NCBI GenBank assembly: GCA_021229015.1
Contig: CM037782.1
Coordinates: forward strand, 45,511,040-45,575,039
DNA length: 64,000 bases
Direction: 5' to 3'
Origin: Solen grandis
Lineage: Eukaryota > Mollusca > Bivalvia > Adapedonta > Solenidae
Shown: positions 39,201 to 50,425 of the stretch, piece after piece
Layout: the number at the start of each line of letters is the position of its first letter
How positions within the stretch are numbered: the first letter of the stretch is position 1
Notes under the pieces: generated by a model
What the model was told of the DNA's origin: nothing
What the model saw: the letters and a program-made list of their open reading frames with translations, nothing else
The model's database searches: none
Program-made: the position numbers and the translations under genes

Positions 39201-41242
39201 AACAAGTTCAAGAATGTTATCTCGGCTCAAAGGTGGTCGTGAGTTGCAAACGGTATAAACCAGGTCAGCCTCTAACATGTTAAAAAGGATTGAAGTAATT
39301 ATTCATATATTTAATTATCCCCTGCTTTACAAAGTAACATGGGGCCTATATAGGAATCACACACACTGTCCCTCCTGTCCTGTTAAGTTTTACAAAAAGT
39401 TAGACACATTACTTCATGAATATTCAAGTAGATTTTTATGACTTGTTGGATATCAATTTACTGCACTAATGTTATATGAAATGTTACAAATTATTGCCCT
39501 TTTTATCTTAGAAATTTTGGTTAAAGTTTTGCATGCAAGTAACTTTCATGCATATATCTCAGTATCCAGGCATGGGATTGATTTGAAACATCTTTAATAT
39601 GTTTAGGGGTATCATACTGTAAAGGAAGATAACACTTGATGTAATATATACTACTCAAAGTTTGCTAAGCACCATATATCACGTGTCACACTGAAATTGA
39701 AATGGCCATACCTCCTGTTATATTTGTCCATATCTCTTGAAATTTCACAACCATCCTTTATATACCCAAACCTTTGATTTAATGCAAACAGCTCAAAGTA
39801 TTAAAACTTAATTTTGAGATTACAAAACAACAACAACAACAACAAAATGTTTTCATATTCTAAAAAAAATAACATCATTCACAAAACTTCAGTTTTCATC
39901 AACATTAAAATTTTAATATTATCTAAAATATAAAGTTGTATTTCATCTTAAAATGTTTTTGTGATTTGTAACTTGTCATTTGCTAATTTCTTGATTAATT
40001 TGACAATCTTGATTCTTATCAATTAAAGACCTAATTACAAAATAATACTGCAGTAGTGATGTTCTAAAAATTCTTTGCCTTTGAATAACAAAATTTGCCA
40101 ATTCTACTACAAAAATAATACTTCCAAGTAAAGGGTTGAAAAGTTGTTGTTGTTGTTTTTTTTGTTTTTTTTGCTGAGTATACTACTGGTGCTTAGCAAA
40201 CTTTGAGTAGTATATAACAAGTTATGGCCCCCTTTTAACTTAGAATTTTGGTTAATTTTTTGCATTCAAGCTACTATCCAGCTTATATCTCAGAAATTGC
40301 TTGTGGAATTGACTAGAAAGTTAAGGAGTGTCTTCAGGGGCATCAGAAAACTGAGGAGGATAACTTTTGGATTGAATTTTATACAAATATGGCCCTTTTC
40401 TAACTTGGATTTTTGGTTAAAGTTTTGCATGCACAGTGTTATTGTGCTTTTGTCTCAGTAACTAGGCATGGGATTGATTTTAGACATCATAAAAATATTA
40501 AGGGGTATCAGACTATCAAGGTTTATCATTTTTGACTATTATTATGTACAGGGTATGTGAAGGGCAAGAATTGAAATAGATTTCATTTGATTTACCAACA
40601 AGCATTTTGAATAGTCGAGCGTGCTGTCCTCTGACAGCTCTTGTTTTGCTTTACAGTCTAAATAGAATCTGAGCTACGAAATTGTATGAGCAAATAAAAG
40701 AGACCCTGATCAGACAGCTCTTGAATCTAGATCTCCTGTTTGCCAATGCATCAATATTATGTGAAGGGTTAATATGTTTTATACTGTTGAGCCATGGTGG
40801 TGTATTGCGAGTAATCATCTCCTTCAGTTATAGCTGTAGTGGCTTGATATCTACGGTTTTTGGATCAACGTTACTGGTGGATTTAAAGATATTTTCATTG
40901 ACATAAAATGACTTAGTCATGTCAGGGAATCCAAGATACATTGTTACATTATACGGATAATGACAAAATCATTGACATATGAAGTTAATGTAATGAATTT
41001 TTTACTATTTGGGGTTGTATACTGACAATCTATTGTCAGTCTTTGCCTTCTGAATTTCTTACATGAATATGATTTTACTGAAACCACTTTGTATATTTTT
41101 CTTTATTCAGGCTCAAGAGAGACCTGTGCCAGTTCCCCGAAGACGACCTAGTCCAACAGAAGATGAGTACAACACCGCTGAGGAGGATGAGGCACTGCAG
41201 GATGCAGGAGCTGCTGGGATTGATGGCAATGACATCACATGA
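36228..41242 (+). CDS. Unrecognised proline-rich protein, 3' four exons only
   Basis: Exons 36228-36288, 37713-37787, 38191-38765 and 41111-41242 have good splice sites (TTTACAG, GTAAATAC; TTTACAG, GTAAGTAC; TTTTTCAG, GTACTC; TTATTCAG) and phases 0, 1, 1 and 0 that chain to a stop at 41240-41242. Together they encode 280 aa. The sequence begins EVVFHLPDVHGQELEEVRYT, continues through a basic helical stretch (TRRIVQQAKEKVGSYTDN) and then ASEPPPPYAPPDPSSR. PPPPY is a PPxY motif of the kind that binds WW domains of NEDD4-type ligases. The large third exon is otherwise polar and probably disordered. The end has PVPVPRRRPSPTEDEY, an SH3-ligand-like stretch, and an acidic tail. No start is visible; the first exons may lie in the N gap. 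It could be a separate gene or alternative terminal exons of the upstream gene. I do not recognise the family. Confidence 0.6.
37090..37397 (+). repeat. 5'-truncated H1 element
   Basis: CATCGTGTGTCGTCAACTTT, GACATCTTCTCCTAAACCGC and the 3' end TCAGGTGAGCG, GGGCCATCATGGCCC, TCTTGTT identify the family. The 5' hairpin is missing. Confidence 0.7.
37487..37601. mobile_element. MITE of ~115 bp with ACAGTAA(A/G)ACCTTG ends
   Basis: ACAGTAAAACCTTGCTGTTA at the left matches the reverse complement of TTAAGGCAAGGTCTTACTGT at the right with few mismatches. It is non-coding. Confidence 0.65.
39478..40645 (+). mobile_element. Element C copy, 5'-truncated, nested
   Basis: Internal units ATTTTGGTTAAAGTTTTGCA and AAACATCTTTAATATGTTTA match 25261-26090, and the 3' end is the same hairpin CTGTCCTCTGACAG followed by CTCTTGTTTT. 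The element is itself interrupted by a MITE at 39651-40210. The usual 5' start AGCTTGACTATTCG is absent. Confidence 0.75.
39651..40210. mobile_element. 560 bp MITE with 24 bp perfect inverted repeats
   Basis: CTACTCAAAGTTTGCTAAGC plus ACCA at the left is repeated exactly as the reverse complement at 40187-40210. TATATA flanks both ends (39645-39650 and 40211-40216), consistent with a TA or TATATA target-site duplication of Tc1/mariner type. The interior is AT-rich and non-coding. Confidence 0.9.
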
Positions 41243-42075
41243 TTGGTCACATTACCTGGTCATGTGAACCTAAATTGAGTCACATGACCTGCTGTTCTCA
41301 TTTGTTCAGCCATTAATCTAATTTTATCAATAATGTTATATCTAGTTTAAAGCATTGTCAAGGAACCATTTGTTTTAATTCTTTTTTTATACAGATAGTT
41401 GGGATGAAACTTTATCATATCATAGAAGGGGGGGGAAATATTGTCAAACAATGCAAATGTACCTCTCCAGGTTATAGCAGTGAATATGTAAACCCCATCT
41501 ATCCCATTCATTGCTTGGTCATCTGCTCACAGAAAGTATCCAGAAAAAATCTATGTGTTCTTTTGTGTATACCAGGTCAACCATTGACAAGTCATTGTAG
41601 TCCCGGATAGCTTGCAAGTCAATTTGCATACATCTGTAAACACTGGAAATGTTCATGGGTAAAAGTTTTCAGGAATTTTCCTGAACTTCAGGTTTTCCAG
41701 AATGCCAAATGACTTATGTCTTATTCTATATAAAACTATATAAATAATTGCTAAAATCATGATTTTTCAGGGTTTTTTTTATTTTAATTTCCAACTTTTA
41801 CCTATAAAGGTCCATTATCCATCTTCAATAACATTAAGTTTATGACTTAAAATAAATATGGAAATAAGATGTATTAAATAATTTATCACTTAAAACAGAA
41901 GTTCTTTAAAATATTTTAGTTTGCTCTGCCAATTCATATTACTATAGCCCTGCTTTGGAGAAGTGGGGATTCTATAGGAAACACACCATCCTGTTCTGTC
42001 CTCAAAATGCCTTGTCCAGTCCAGGCATGTCCTACACTCATAGTAAACATGAAGACGAGATAGGACACAGGGGTA

Positions 42076-42322
42076 TTAACACTTTACCTCATGTATTTCC
42101 ATGTACAAGATATAACTTGATGAATTAACTGAACTTAAAATGGTTTATGGATCATGAGTTCTTTTTCGCCATACAGATTGTGTAGAATATGAGCTACAAT
42201 ATTGTATAATCAAACAGAGGAGACCCTGATCAGACAGCTCCTATAGGAACTGTCTGTTCTGGGTATGCTCTGTTTGCCAATTTGTCAAAATATATTTAAG
42301 TCTGTATGAAGTAAAGGGTTAA
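42076..42322. mobile_element. MITE-B copy 4
   Basis: TTAACACTTTACCTCATG at the left and GAAGTAAAGGGTTAA at the right enclose ATGAGCTACAATATTGTATA and CCTGATCAGACAGCTCCTAT. Confidence 0.7.
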
Positions 42323-42591
42323 AAACACCTTTAGTGATAGTTTTAGTTTAATACTGGGATCCTATGATTTATTTTTGGCTGCTTCTAAATATGGGTAAAG
42401 GAAGAAAACAATGGTAGAAATAATGGCCAAGGGTTGATAACATTTATTTTTTACTCTTTCTTTCTTATTTATTTCAACATATTGTGTTTTGAAGTTGGAT
42501 ATCAGAATTTTGATACTGTTTCACTATGTAGCCTATTTTTATATCATTGTTCAAGGTTTGTAGTGTAAGATATCTGAAGATAGAAATTACC

Positions 42592-42830
42592 TTAACCCTT
42601 TCCCTCATAGAGGACACCATGAAAAGACCTATGCGAACAGCATAAAACAGATCAGCCTGCGAGTAACTCACAGGCTGATCAGGTTTTATGCTGTTCGCTG
42701 CTCCTCAGTGGTCTGGAAATGAGGATTTTGTAAATAAATTTGGTAAGGTTTAACTGGTTTTCTGCAGATCAGGCTTTATGTGATACCTATTGAGGGCATC
42801 AAAATGAGTATATATGAGGGAAAGGGTTAA
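42592..42830 (-). mobile_element. MITE-A copy 8
   Basis: Full-length copy, TTAACCCTTTCCCTCATAGA to ATGAGGGAAAGGGTTAA, with core CAGCCTGCGAGTAACTCACA. Confidence 0.85.
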
Positions 42831-43445
42831 GATAATAACTTGTATCTCAGTTAAAAATAGAATTTCCATATTATTTATGTTTATACATAATTAGTGATAC
42901 ATAAAGGCAATCTGGATGATAAATGAAAGTAAATAATGTTGCCATGAGTATAACTGTCTTTGTAGTTTCACCTTTTCCTTTACTAGTCATTCTATAGAAC
43001 ATTTATTTTGCTCATTTTTTCTATTCAATAACCATGCATTTATTTGTGTAACTTGCCAGGTTTGTGAGAGTAGATTGTGGAATATATTGGGAGGTTTTAA
43101 TCGGAGAGTCAATATTTCATTTCATAGTTTTTGACATGCCTTTTCTTAGGACTGGATATTTTGTCTTGAGCCATGTCAGGGAATCCAAGATACATTGTTA
43201 CATTATATGGATAATGACAAAATCATTGACATATGAAGATGAAGATAATAATGTATTTTTTAATATTTGGAGGTTGTATACTGACAATCTATAGCCGATC
43301 TTTGCCTTCTAAATTTTTACATGTATATGATTTTACTGAAACCACTTTGTATATTTTGACATATTTTTGAATATGAACACATTTGTGAGTATAATTTGAC
43401 ATTTTGAAATATTCATAACATATACTTTATTCATTTCTAAAAGCG

Positions 43446-43680
43446 GGGCCTCCTAGGCAGAGAGGGTAAAGTTGCTGACTTTAACACTCACTCAACCCCT
43501 CACCGCGTGGGTTCGAATCCCGGCAGGGTCATTTTCATGTGAGGAAGCCTTCCAGCTGGCATACGGTAGGTCGGTGGTTCTACCCGGATGCCTCCGTGCA
43601 TTTGGGGTCTTCCTCCACCTGTGATTAGCTGGACATCGCTTTATGACCGAAATACTGTCGAAGCGACAGTAAATTCAAAT
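43446..43680 (+). repeat. tRNA-derived SINE (family 3), near complete
   Basis: The head includes AGGCAGAGAGGGTAAAGTTG and the perfect B-box GGGTTCGAATCCC. The body has GGTAGGTCGGTGGTTCTACC, GGGGTCTTCCTCCACCTGTG and GATTAGCTGGACATCGCTTT, and the tail GAAATACTGTCGAAGCGACA. The tail phrase resembles that of SINE family 1, suggesting a shared 3' end. Related bodies occur at 43755-43905 and 47465-47615. Confidence 0.7.
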
Positions 43681-43754
43681 AGTCATGTCATCTCTAAAAC
43701 CATGTTAACCTTTTAATTACATACCATGACTTGTATTCAACATTCACTTTGCCC

Positions 43755-43905
43755 CTCAGCCTATCAGCTGGCTTGTGGTAGGTCGGTAATTCTATCTGAC
43801 TGCCTCTGTACACTTTGTGTCCTCCTCCATCTGTCAATAACTGGACATCATTATTTGACGGAAATATTGTTATGGCAATGGTAGACACCAACACAACAGC
43901 AAACA
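43755..43905 (+). repeat. SINE family 3, diverged body
   Basis: CAGCTGGCTTGTGGTAGGTC, GTGTCCTCCTCCATCTGTCA and AACTGGACATCATTATTTGA align by order with the adjacent SINE. It lacks a head and is more diverged, so it predates the copy beside it. Confidence 0.6.
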
Positions 43906-43918
43906 CTTAAGTCCATTT

Positions 43919-44662
43919 TAGCTTGACTACTCTAACATTACTGAGAGATATCTTTTTTTAAGTTTGCATGCAAAACTATATCTCAATAATCACTGCACAT
44001 ATTTGATTGAAACTTCACAATTCCAAGCAAGAATTATAACATTTGGTTTCAATACATTAAAATTAAAGCCTTTTCGGAAGTTTGTGCAAGCAACAATCAA
44101 GGTTTTGTCTCAATAACCAGGGCATATATTGGATTAAAACTTAACAGATGGATTCCCAGCTCTGTAACCTAATATCCCTATCAAAATTGAAAGATTGTGT
44201 TTTTCAACACTTTTCAACATAGAACTTTTGGTTTAATTTTTGCATGCAACTGCAATTTACTCTGATATATTCATTTGAACAACCAGCTGGGCTTATAGGT
44301 TTAATATTCAACCATGGTTTTCAGGGGCATTATTTAAATGAATTAGATAACTCTTGGCCAAATTTAATGCAAATTATGTCCCTTTTTGGACTTGGAAAAT
44401 TTTGGTAAAAGTTTTGCATGCAACATACCGTCATACATAATTATATCTCAGCAATCAGTCATGGGATTTACTTGAGAAACTTCTCAAGGGTGTTAAAGGG
44501 GCATCAGACCATCAAGTTTGACAACTCTTGAATGAATTTATTATAAATTGCGACCCCTTTTGAACTTAAAAATATTGGTTTAAGGTTTGTCAGCAACTAA
44601 ATATAGTTAAACAAATAAGCATCATAAAAAAAGCTGAGTGTCAAATGGACAGCTCTTGTTTA
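43919..44662 (+). mobile_element. Element C, diverged copy
   Basis: Starts TTAGCTTGACTACTCTAACA, has internal units with TTTTGCATGCAA and GGGGCATCAGACCATCAAGT, and ends with the small hairpin TGTC-AAATG-GACA followed by GCTCTTGTTT. It has the family's termini but is the most diverged of the three copies. Confidence 0.65.
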
Positions 44663-44947
44663 GACTCAAGCAAAACCATTGTTAAAAGCATCCAGATATG
44701 CAATGCATAATACACTCTTTATTATGATGTATGATTTCATATAAATCTCATGTATCTAGTCTAGTAAGATGTTAGTGTTCAATATTTTGACATGTTCAGT
44801 ATGCCACCTATATACACAAAATGCACTATATAATATAATAAATGTGTTCTATATAGTTATATATAATGCTATTTTCTTATATATTCTGTGGTAAGTTTTT
44901 TTTAATACTTGATAAAATTATGGTGATTAATTTATGGGCCAGTTATC

Positions 44948-46205
44948 TTTTTTAGCTCACCTGAGCAAAGCTCAGGGTGAGCTATTGTGATCCCGTGAGC
45001 GTCCGTCGTCCGTCGTGCGGCGTCAACAATTTTTAGTGTTTACTCTATCGTCTTTATTTCTTAAGCAATCATCTTCAAACTTTAAGACAATGTTTATGAC
45101 CATAATGTCTCGATTGAGTTCGATTATGGCTGAGATCCGTCAATTAGGTCAGGAGTTATGCCCCTTTTAATATTCAAAAAATGCCATATTTCACGTTGTT
45201 TACACTCTAGCTTCTTCATCTTTTGAGCAATCATCTTCAAACTTTATGGCAATGCTTATTACCATAAGGTTTCGATTGAGTTCGATTATGGCTGAGATCG
45301 TCAATTAGGTCAGAGTTATGCCTCTTTTAATATTCAAAAAATGCCATATTTCACGTTGTTTACACTCTAGCATCTTCATTTTTTGAGCAATCATCTTCAA
45401 ACTTTATGGCAATGCTTATGACCATAAGGTCTCGATTGAGTTTGATTATGGCTGAGATCCGTCAATTAGGTCAGAAGTTATGCCCCTTTTAATATTAAAA
45501 AAATGCCATATTTCACGTTGTTTACACTCTAGCATCTTTATCTTTTGAGCAATCATCTTAAAACTTTATGGCAATGCTTATGACCATAAGGTCTCGATTG
45601 AGTTTGATTATGGCTGAGATCAGTTGATTAGGTCAGGAGTTATGCCCCTTTAAATATAAAAAAATGCCATATTTCACGTTGTTTACACTCTAGCATCTTC
45701 ATCTTTTGAGCAATCATCTTCTAACTTTATTACAATGCTTATGACCATAGGGTCTCGATTGAGTTTGATTAATGGCTGAGATCGTTATTAGGTCAGGAGT
45801 TATGCCCCTTTAAATATAAAAAAATGCTATATTTCACATCGTTTACACTTTAGCAGCTTCCTTTTTTTAGCAATCATCTTCAAACTTTATACATTGTTAA
45901 TGACCATAATGTCATTGAGTTCAATTGTGGCTGAGATGGGCCATTTAGGGGTTAAAAATTTCACTTTGTTTATTCTCTACCAACTTCATTTTTTTAACAA
46001 TCTTTTTTAAACTTTATAACAATGTTTATGCCCATAATCTCACAATCGGGTTCAATTATAACTGATATTGACTTGTAAATTTAGGAGGTATGCCCATTTC
46101 ACCATAAAAAAAAGCCAGATTTCACTTTTACACTTAAGCATCTTTATTTCTTAAGCAGTCATCTTTCTCAGGTGAGCGACCAAGGGCCATCTTGGCCCTC
46201 TTGTT
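44948..46205 (+). mobile_element. H1 element, uninterrupted copy
   Basis: Starts TTTTTTAGCTCACCTGAGCA (TGAGC-AAA-GCTCA hairpin), carries about six ~168 bp units with GGTCAGGAGTTATGCCCC and TTTCACGTTGTTTACACTCT, and ends CTCAGGTGAGCG, AGGGCCATCTTGGCCCTCTT. It is the intact counterpart of the copy at 3147-5960 and serves as the empty-site reference for it. Confidence 0.8.
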
Positions 46206-47464
46206 ATTTTATTTTGAATACATTCCATTCAATATATTTATTGACAACTGCTCATTAAGTCAAAAACTTATTCCAAATAAACCAATACACATCTGTTGTT
46301 TTTTTTGTTTTGTTTTTTTGCATGTATATTTTTTAAACCTCTGGTGTTTTTTTTATATAAATATGTGTGATTGCATTGAAATATTTTTTTTCTAGAAGCA
46401 AATGTGGCTCATTCACACTGAGTTTAATAAAAAGCAAATTATTCCAAATGATATGATTTATTTTTACTGTTTTCCATGTGTTATGTGTTTCATATTTAGA
46501 ACAGTATAGTTTCTGTGATTTGCATTATCCTTGTGATTTTGATTGCTGGAAGTGTTTTCCTGTGTGATTATATCTAGTGTATTTAAAGCTTATTTATATT
46601 TATTCAAGTCATTTTTCTACATGATGATTTCAAGTAGCTCAGCTGATACATTTTTTGTAACTTATATGCTTAAACCATGACATATTAAATAAGAAATGTG
46701 TGTGGCAACATCAAGATAAAGTCTAGAATATTTCATAACTGACTTAAATTTAAGTCAGTAATGAAATGCAATGCAGGTTTTTTAGACAAGAATACTTACA
46801 CTCATATGTATTTCATCGTGGGACACCCATGGTTCTGTTACACTCCATTCATCATTTGTGGGATTTTTAACTAGCAAGCTTTGTAAACATAATAATATTT
46901 AAGCCAATCAAAATGATGTTTTCATTTTGGGTGCTCTCCATGTGGAGGTATGAACATCAGTGGTGGTGGGTTGGGGGATATATTATATAGGACATAGAAT
47001 ATTACAAGAGAACCAATGGCCTTGGTTAGCGACAGAATGGACAAGGTTATCCTGCACCCAATCGGATAACCGTATGGGCTTTAAATCAAAAAGTCAAAAC
47101 AGTAGCAAAACAACCTACTGGTGATGTTTGGAGAGCAGCCATGGGTTATCTGACAATGATATTCAGATAGTATATTTGTACATGTATTCAGAGAAAGTAA
47201 TTAAGGTAAAAAAAATAATTAGCAAAAGTACATTATTCTAACTCTGCATGAAAGATATTTAGAAAAGCACATGTTAAGGTCTGACAGCAGAACTCAGAAC
47301 TAATTCCTCTTCTTCAGTTTCTGTATGCACTTTGTTTCGTGGTTGGTCTTTGAAATGCAACCCGTGTAAAACCACCAAAATCTTCAAGTAACTTGCTGTC
47401 TTGACAGGTTTCTGATAAATAGAAGGTAAAAACTGTCTATGGTCTTACCAGGGCACATTTGATT
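46206..47464. other. Intergenic, nothing recognised
   Basis: AT-rich sequence with several T-rich tracts. No exon, RNA gene or repeat family member was identified. Confidence 0.4.
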
Positions 47465-47615
47465 TTGCTTCCAACTGGCTAGCGGTAGGTCGGTGGTTCT
47501 ACCTGGGTACCTCTGTGTACTCGGGGTCTTCCTCCACCTGTAATTAGCTGGACGTCGCTATATAAATGAAATACTATCGCAGTGACGGTAAACCCCAGTA
47601 CAACAACAACAACAT
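47465..47615 (+). repeat. SINE family 3, headless copy
   Basis: AACTGGCTAGCGGTAGGTCG, GGGGTCTTCCTCCACCTGTA and ATACTATCGCAGTGACGGTA match the body and tail of the SINE at 43446. It ends in an AAC trinucleotide repeat. Confidence 0.65.
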
Positions 47616-48248
47616 TTGATTATGAAAGCGTCAATAATGATCATGGAGGGATTCCTGGATCAGGGGTAGTGTTAAAAGACTACATATCTGATGGTTTCAG
47701 CTAACCCTTAAACATTGTACATTAATATTAATCTAAGGCTTAAACATCAATCAAGTCTTGTAATGTTTCTTGTTCAAGTTCTTGTTTCATTTTTATTTTG
47801 CATTGGAACTGATTGCAAATTTACAATACAGGATACAACAAATTCAAATAACCCTTCAGTGTATGAATAAACAATAACAATTATAGAAGTTGTCACGACA
47901 CACAATAAACAATAACTCTGTAAGGATGCGTAAGCAGGAAAAATTAACAATGAAAATACTATGAATGAAATTGTGTTAATAAGCCAGTGGAGTACAGCAG
48001 TCCACGAACCTCTGGCATGTAATATGTCTTTGGTGGATCCATTAAGTATATGGGAAATACAATTATTTCGTTTATTTAAATATGTTTGGCCCTCACAGCA
48101 AAATGATATATTAGTTACAAGATCCATTTGATGTGGACAATCAATAAAACAGTTCCAAATTACATGCCACTTGACTTTTTTCATTACTGTTTCAATTCAT
48201 GCTGAACGCAACTTTAAGTCCTTTGATTGTTCCTGGTGTTCTACTTGT

Positions 48249-48490
48249 ATAACCCTTTCCCTCATAGAGGATACCATGAAAAGACCTATGCGAACAGCAT
48301 AAAACCAGATCAGCCTGCGAGTAACTCGCAGGCTGATCAGGTTTTATGCTGTTCACTGCTCCTCAGTGGTCCGGTAATGAGGATTTTGCAATTAAAATTG
48401 GTAAGGTTTAACTGTGGTTTTCAGCAGATCAGGCTTTATGCGGTACCTATTGAGTGCGTCAAAATGAGTCTATATGAGGGAAAGGGATAA
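48249..48490 (-). mobile_element. MITE-A copy 9
   Basis: Full-length copy: AACCCTTTCCCTCATAGAGG at one end, CAGCCTGCGAGTAACTCGCA at the core and TATGAGGGAAAGGGATAA at the other end. Confidence 0.85.
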
Positions 48491-49708
48491 CCTCTTTTTA
48501 GGACTCTAACTGTTCTCTTTTGGATTCTTACTTATTTATCTATATTATCTTTCTGGTGGGGGTTCCAGATAGTAGCCTAATATTCCATCATTGATCTTAC
48601 TAGAGTAAAGGATAAGAATTTTATAAGGTCTTTTCTGGCTCAAAGCACTGGTCCAACACAGGAGCCATCTTGACAGATACCGCCTGTCTCCTTATCAGTA
48701 TAAAAGAAATTCATTTTAAATTTCAATGAAAAAAAAGTCATGTTAATTTTATTCTGTTCAACAATTTCAAGATCAGTTAACATTTTGTAGCTCTAAAAGA
48801 TAATTGATGTACTGCATATGTATGAATTATACACCAATGTATTGCCACTAATTTTGTAACTTTATGTGCTATACTAACATTTGTAATACACTTAAAAAAA
48901 AAATGCAAGAAATATTTATTTATCGTTTACTGTTATCGTTGTACTTAGTTTAGTGAGGGTCCAGTATATATATGTATATTATGTTGTTTTATTTAATTAG
49001 CTTATAGCATCAGTTAATAAATGCAAAATGCCAATAAAGGTTTATAGTCAGTTAAACGTTGTTGTTTTACACTCATGTCTCTATAGCTTTAGGATATTAT
49101 TTGCCTTTAATTAATTCCCTATCACCCGAGAGTTATCATGGATACTGAGGGCTGTTCCCTCTCCTTCTATTTCTGCATGAACTTAGAAAAACGTGTTGTG
49201 GTCAACCCTCTTTATGACCTCTGTAACTAGTGTCAAACTTGACCAGCCTGAACGTTACAGTAACTTACAGGTTGATTAGGTTTTATACTGTTGGCTACTC
49301 ATCAACACTTTTAAGAGAGGTAGCACTGTAATATGTACTCTGGGTTAGAATTGCTTTACACCTGAATGGGCTTTCCAATAGTTCGACATTGTGAACAGTT
49401 GATCTAGACATGACTGGGGAATAATCCCCTATCAACTGAAAAAAAGGAGAGGTCCATTCTGTGTAAAAAGTATGTAATGTATGTTAAAAATATACTAACA
49501 TTTCTAGGCCCATTGACATTTCCTTCCTTTTTGTAACGCGACCAGTTCATGCCGCTCCATCTGCAGTATCACCATTTACTTCAATTAGCTCTAACACTTT
49601 CATCACTTGAAAAATCGTTAGAAAAAAAATGACGAGTTTATTTAAACCCAGCATACTGGTAACTTTGAGACTGATAAATGTTCATACTTTTACTCCTCAA
49701 TATTTTTG

Positions 49709-49712
<4 letters not shown>

Positions 49713-49773
<61 letters not shown>
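49713..49773 (+). repeat. (CA)n(TA)n compound microsatellite
   Basis: About 18 CA units pass directly into about 11 TA units. Confidence 0.95.
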
Positions 49774-49779
<6 letters not shown>

Positions 49780-50381
49780 TAAAACATCATTCCTATTCTT
49801 ATACATAGGCATGCACAATCGATTTCTGGGATCTGGTAACATCATATATATTTTAATTGTTAGGGATTTAAATTGCTACTTTTTAATGAGTCATTTAATA
49901 TAATTTTACCAAGCAGATTGAAATCACGCAATTGTATCATATTAATGTTGGGTGACATTCACAAACATATGTTACTAAATTTATAAACGTTTTCAAAAAA
50001 AATAAATTATTTCACATTATGTGCAAGTCGAATTGTTTTATAGCTCAGAACAGAATATAAAATATTAATAAATAGTTATTTGATGAAAGCATAAGTGAAA
50101 ATCACTCATTTATACCTATATGTGTACATACGCACTGAGTTTGATGAATTTATAAGGTAATTGATTTTTTTTTTTTTTGCCACTATGTGCATCTTACAAC
50201 ATCTTACTTAGGGCGTATATTGCTCCGATATGCGGAGCTCTTGTTCAATCTTGCTTTTGAGTCTGTTACTGATAACAGTATTACTTTTGTTTTAAGACAA
50301 CCATGTATAATTTTGTATATTCATACAACACGGAGGTTTTGAACGTTTTGTTGCAAGAAGAACGGGCCTGGGTTGCTACTG

Positions 50382-50425
50382 GGGCTGCCGTGGCCGAGCG
50401 GTTACAGTCGTGGGTTGCTACCTCT
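50382..50425 (+). repeat. tRNA-like A-box fragment
   Basis: GCCGTGGCCGAGCGGTTACA matches the 5' part of a class II (Leu/Ser-like) tRNA, including an A-box-like TGGCCGAGCGG. No B-box or acceptor 3' half follows, so it is a tRNA-derived fragment, probably SINE debris, and not a functional tRNA. Confidence 0.4.

Larger units (their letters stand above)
39402..40772 (+). mobile_element. MITE-B copy 3, split by element C
   Basis: The left part (~39402-39477) has ATTACTTCATGAATATTCAA and GACTTGTTGGATATCAATTT. The right part (40646-40772) has ATCTGAGCTACGAAATTGTA, CCTGATCAGACAGCTCTTGA and GTGAAGGGTTAA. The two parts match consecutive segments of the intact copy at 31075-31331. Confidence 0.65.

Noticed and set aside
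47774..48184. 136-codon minus-strand frame with hydrophobic segments
   Set aside because: The sequence is AT-rich, the peptide has no recognisable domain and no splice context supports it. A retroelement remnant is possible but not demonstrable.
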